From Hyphobacterium marinum (lineage in GTDB: Bacteria; Pseudomonadota; Alphaproteobacteria; Caulobacterales; Maricaulaceae), in contig NZ_JAZDRO010000006.1 of NCBI RefSeq assembly GCF_036330325.1, forward strand, positions 44,924 through 108,923: 64,000 bases of DNA, given 5' to 3'. Every line of letters starts with the position of its first letter. Position 1 is the stretch's first letter. The translations under genes were made by a program, and so were the position numbers. The notes under the pieces were generated by a model. That model saw only the letters and a list, made by a program, of their open reading frames with translations, made no database searches and had not been told where the DNA came from. Of the stretch, positions 62,310 through 64,000 are shown in pieces.

Positions 62310-62732
62310 CTAGAGCATGTTGAGCGCAAGACGCGCTTCGTCGGTCATCCGGTCGGGCGTCCAGGGCGGATCAAAGACCAGGTTGACGATGGCCTTGTCG
62401 ATCCCGTCCACGGTCTCGGCCGCATCGCGGACCCAGACCGGCATTTCACCGGCCACCGGACATCCCGGCGCGGTCAGCGTCATGTCGATCTTGAGGGTAT
62501 GATCATCTTCCAGATCAACTTTATAAATCAGGCCCAATTCATAGATATCAACCGGGATTTCCGGATCAAAGACTGTCTTCATCGCAGCCACGACGTCATC
62601 GGTAATGCGCGTGATTTCCGCATCGGACAGCGTCAACTCGGCTTTCGGTTCGGTTGTCTCAGGACCGGCATCCGCCTGCGGCAGTGCCGGCGGGGACAGG
62701 TCGATCAGGTCGCGTTTTACAGTTTCGGTCAT
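62310..62732 (-). CDS. sufT: SUF system assembly protein, MIP18/DUF59 family (SufT-like)
   Basis: A 140-aa protein with an N-terminal disordered stretch (about 1-40) and a DUF59 domain: FDPEIPVDIYELGLIYKVD, then TLTAPGCPVAGEMPVWV. The single conserved Cys is in APGCPV. Such proteins help mature Fe-S proteins. The start is the ATG at 62732; a GTG one codon earlier is also possible. It lies 9 nt after sufS. Confidence 0.92.
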   Translation of the reverse strand: MTETVKRDLIDLSPPALPQADAGPETTEPKAELTLSDAEITRITDDVVAAMKTVFDPEIPVDIYELGLIYKVDLEDDHTLKIDMTLTAPGCPVAGEMPVWVRDAAETVDGIDKAIVNLVFDPPWTPDRMTDEARLALNML

Positions 62733-62741
62733 CACGCTGTC

Positions 62742-63977
62742 CTAGATGAGAAAGCCACGGGCTTTTTTCAACGCCTCGACGAAGGCATCCGCCTCCTCGG
62801 CCGTGTTGTAGAGCGCAAAACTGGCGCGCGCGGTGGAGTCCACGCCAAAGCGGCGCATCAGCGGCTGGGCGCAGTGGTGCCCGGCCCGCACCGCAACGCC
62901 GTAGCGGTCAAGGATTTGCGCGACATCGTGGGCATGAGCCCCGTCGAGTGCGAATGCGATGATCGCGCCCTTGTCCTGCGCCGTTCCAATCAGACGCAGC
63001 CCGTCGATATCGGCAAGCCCCGTCATCGCACGGTCCATCAGGGCGCGCTCATGGGCCAGGATCGCCATGCGGTCGAATTGCGAGACCCAGTCGATCGCCG
63101 CGCCCAGGCCAATCACATCAGCAATGGCGGGCGTACCGGCTTCGAATTTGTGCGGCGCATCGGCGAAGGTGATGCGGTCCTCATGAACGTCGGCAATCAT
63201 CTCGCCCCCGCCCTGCCAGGGCGGCAAACGGTCGAGCCAGTCGCCCCTGGCATAAAGCGCGCCCGCCCCGTTCGGGCCGTAGAGCTTGTGCCCTGTAAAC
63301 GCGTAGAAGTCGCACCCGATCTCCGACACGTTGACCGGCAGATGCACGGCCGCCTGCGAGCCGTCCAGCAGCACCGGCACGCCCTTGTCATGGGCGAGCT
63401 TCGTGATCGCGGCCGCATCGTTGACCGTGCCCAGCACGTTGGACATGTGGGTGATCGCGATCAGCCTGGTTTTCGCGCTGATCAGGCCGGAGAGCGCCTC
63501 CGTGTCGAGCTCGCCGGTGTCGGTTACCGGGGTCCAGACAACCCGTGCGCCAGTCCGCTCGGCGAGCATCATCCAGGGAACGATATTGGAGTGGTGTTCC
63601 ATCTGGCTGATCAGGATTTCGTCGCCCGGCTCCAGGCCGGGACCGAAGGCCGCCGCGACAAGGTTGATCGCCTCGGTCGCACCGCGCGTGAACACGATCT
63701 CGTCGGGGGTCGAAGCTCCCAGGAAAGTCGCGACTTTCTCGCGTGCGCCCTCAAAGGCCTCTGTGGCTTCATTCGCGAGCGTATGCAGGCCGCGGTGCAC
63801 ATTGGCGTAGCTGTGCTCATAGACGCGGCTGACGGCATCGATCACCGCGCGCGGCTTCTGCGCCGAGGCCGCGTTGTCGAGATAGACAAGCGGCCTGCCG
63901 TTGATCTCGCGGGTCAGGATCGGGAATTCGCCGCGTATGGCGGCGATATCGAGGGGAGGTTTGGCGTGTGCGTTCAT
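62742..63977 (-). CDS. sufS: Cysteine desulfurase SufS
   Basis: Group II cysteine desulfurase of 411 aa. The PLP-binding lysine is in FYAFTGHKLYGPNGAGALYA, and the mobile loop cysteine lies in AGHHCAQPLMRRF. The N-terminal YLDNAASAQKP is typical. The start is the ATG at 63977, with a GGGGGG stretch 10 nt upstream; a GTG in frame at 63992 is less likely. The rest of the suf operon (sufB, sufC, sufD) should lie to the right, beyond the window. Confidence 0.96.
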   Translation of the reverse strand: MNAHAKPPLDIAAIRGEFPILTREINGRPLVYLDNAASAQKPRAVIDAVSRVYEHSYANVHRGLHTLANEATEAFEGAREKVATFLGASTPDEIVFTRGATEAINLVAAAFGPGLEPGDEILISQMEHHSNIVPWMMLAERTGARVVWTPVTDTGELDTEALSGLISAKTRLIAITHMSNVLGTVNDAAAITKLAHDKGVPVLLDGSQAAVHLPVNVSEIGCDFYAFTGHKLYGPNGAGALYARGDWLDRLPPWQGGGEMIADVHEDRITFADAPHKFEAGTPAIADVIGLGAAIDWVSQFDRMAILAHERALMDRAMTGLADIDGLRLIGTAQDKGAIIAFALDGAHAHDVAQILDRYGVAVRAGHHCAQPLMRRFGVDSTARASFALYNTAEEADAFVEALKKARGFLI

Positions 63978-64000
63978 AGGATCGCCCCCCACCCCAACCC

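Overview
The window is a GC-rich alphaproteobacterial chromosome segment. Three things point there: a full 14-gene nuo (complex I) operon that continues into birA-coaX-rnj-mce, a short ProRS without the editing insertion, and the tig/clpP/clpX/lon order. Several outer-membrane and lipoprotein genes also fit. A marine, stalked-type lineage such as Maricaulaceae/Hyphomonadaceae is my guess from overall gene style; it is not proven by the sequence.

Layout. 1-2311 (minus): proS and the start of a LolC/E-type lipoprotein-release permease, coupled by ATGA. 2472-3395 (plus): a DMT-family exporter sitting between proS and the genes to its right. 3392-22677 (minus): one near-continuous 19 kb operon, nuoA-B-C-D-E-F-(extra membrane gene)-G-H-I-J-K-L-M-N-birA-coaX-rnj-mce-DUF1467, almost every junction overlapping or only a few bases apart. 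22950-27091: AbgT-type transporter, an orphan membrane protein, tRNA-Asp, a lipoprotein cyclophilin and a MipA/OmpV outer-membrane protein. 27097-28607 (minus): tRNA-Val, then pheA preceded by what looks like a complete ribosome-mediated attenuator with a Tyr/Phe-rich leader peptide. 28636-31835: YegP-like protein, HerA-like ATPase, Kbp-like BON/LysM protein, DUF937 protein. 32022-39983: the protein quality-control cluster lon, clpX, clpP and tig on the minus strand, interrupted between clpP and tig by two plus-strand lipoprotein genes, one with an HExxH zinc-protease signature. 40102-46940: tRNA-Leu, a TPMT-like methyltransferase, a GreA/Rnk-type protein, a MATE exporter, malic enzyme MaeB and the bifunctional NAD(P)HX repair enzyme. 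47039-52171: glnB-glnA and a large autotransporter. 52227-61232 (plus): SLT-domain lipoprotein, parE, a pair of amidohydrolase-family proteins (the second without the HxH metal motif), RhlE-type helicase, a GGDEF protein and a TMEM175-like channel. 61202-63977 (minus): GST, then the tail of a suf Fe-S assembly operon (sufS-sufT-sufA).

How it works together. Most of the window is housekeeping: respiratory complex I, Fe-S cluster assembly (which complex I needs), cofactor supply (biotin, CoA, NAD(P)H repair), nitrogen sensing and assimilation, aromatic amino-acid synthesis and ATP-dependent proteolysis. The least ordinary items are the pheA attenuator with a possibly leaderless leader ORF, the lipoprotein/metallopeptidase pair in the tig-clpP gap, lineage-style extensions of NuoE, NuoL and trigger factor, the extra membrane gene inside nuo, the amidohydrolase/pseudo-amidohydrolase pair, and a ribosome-binding site buried in a terminator-like hairpin before the TMEM175 gene. 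I found no CRISPR array, prophage or intact insertion sequence.
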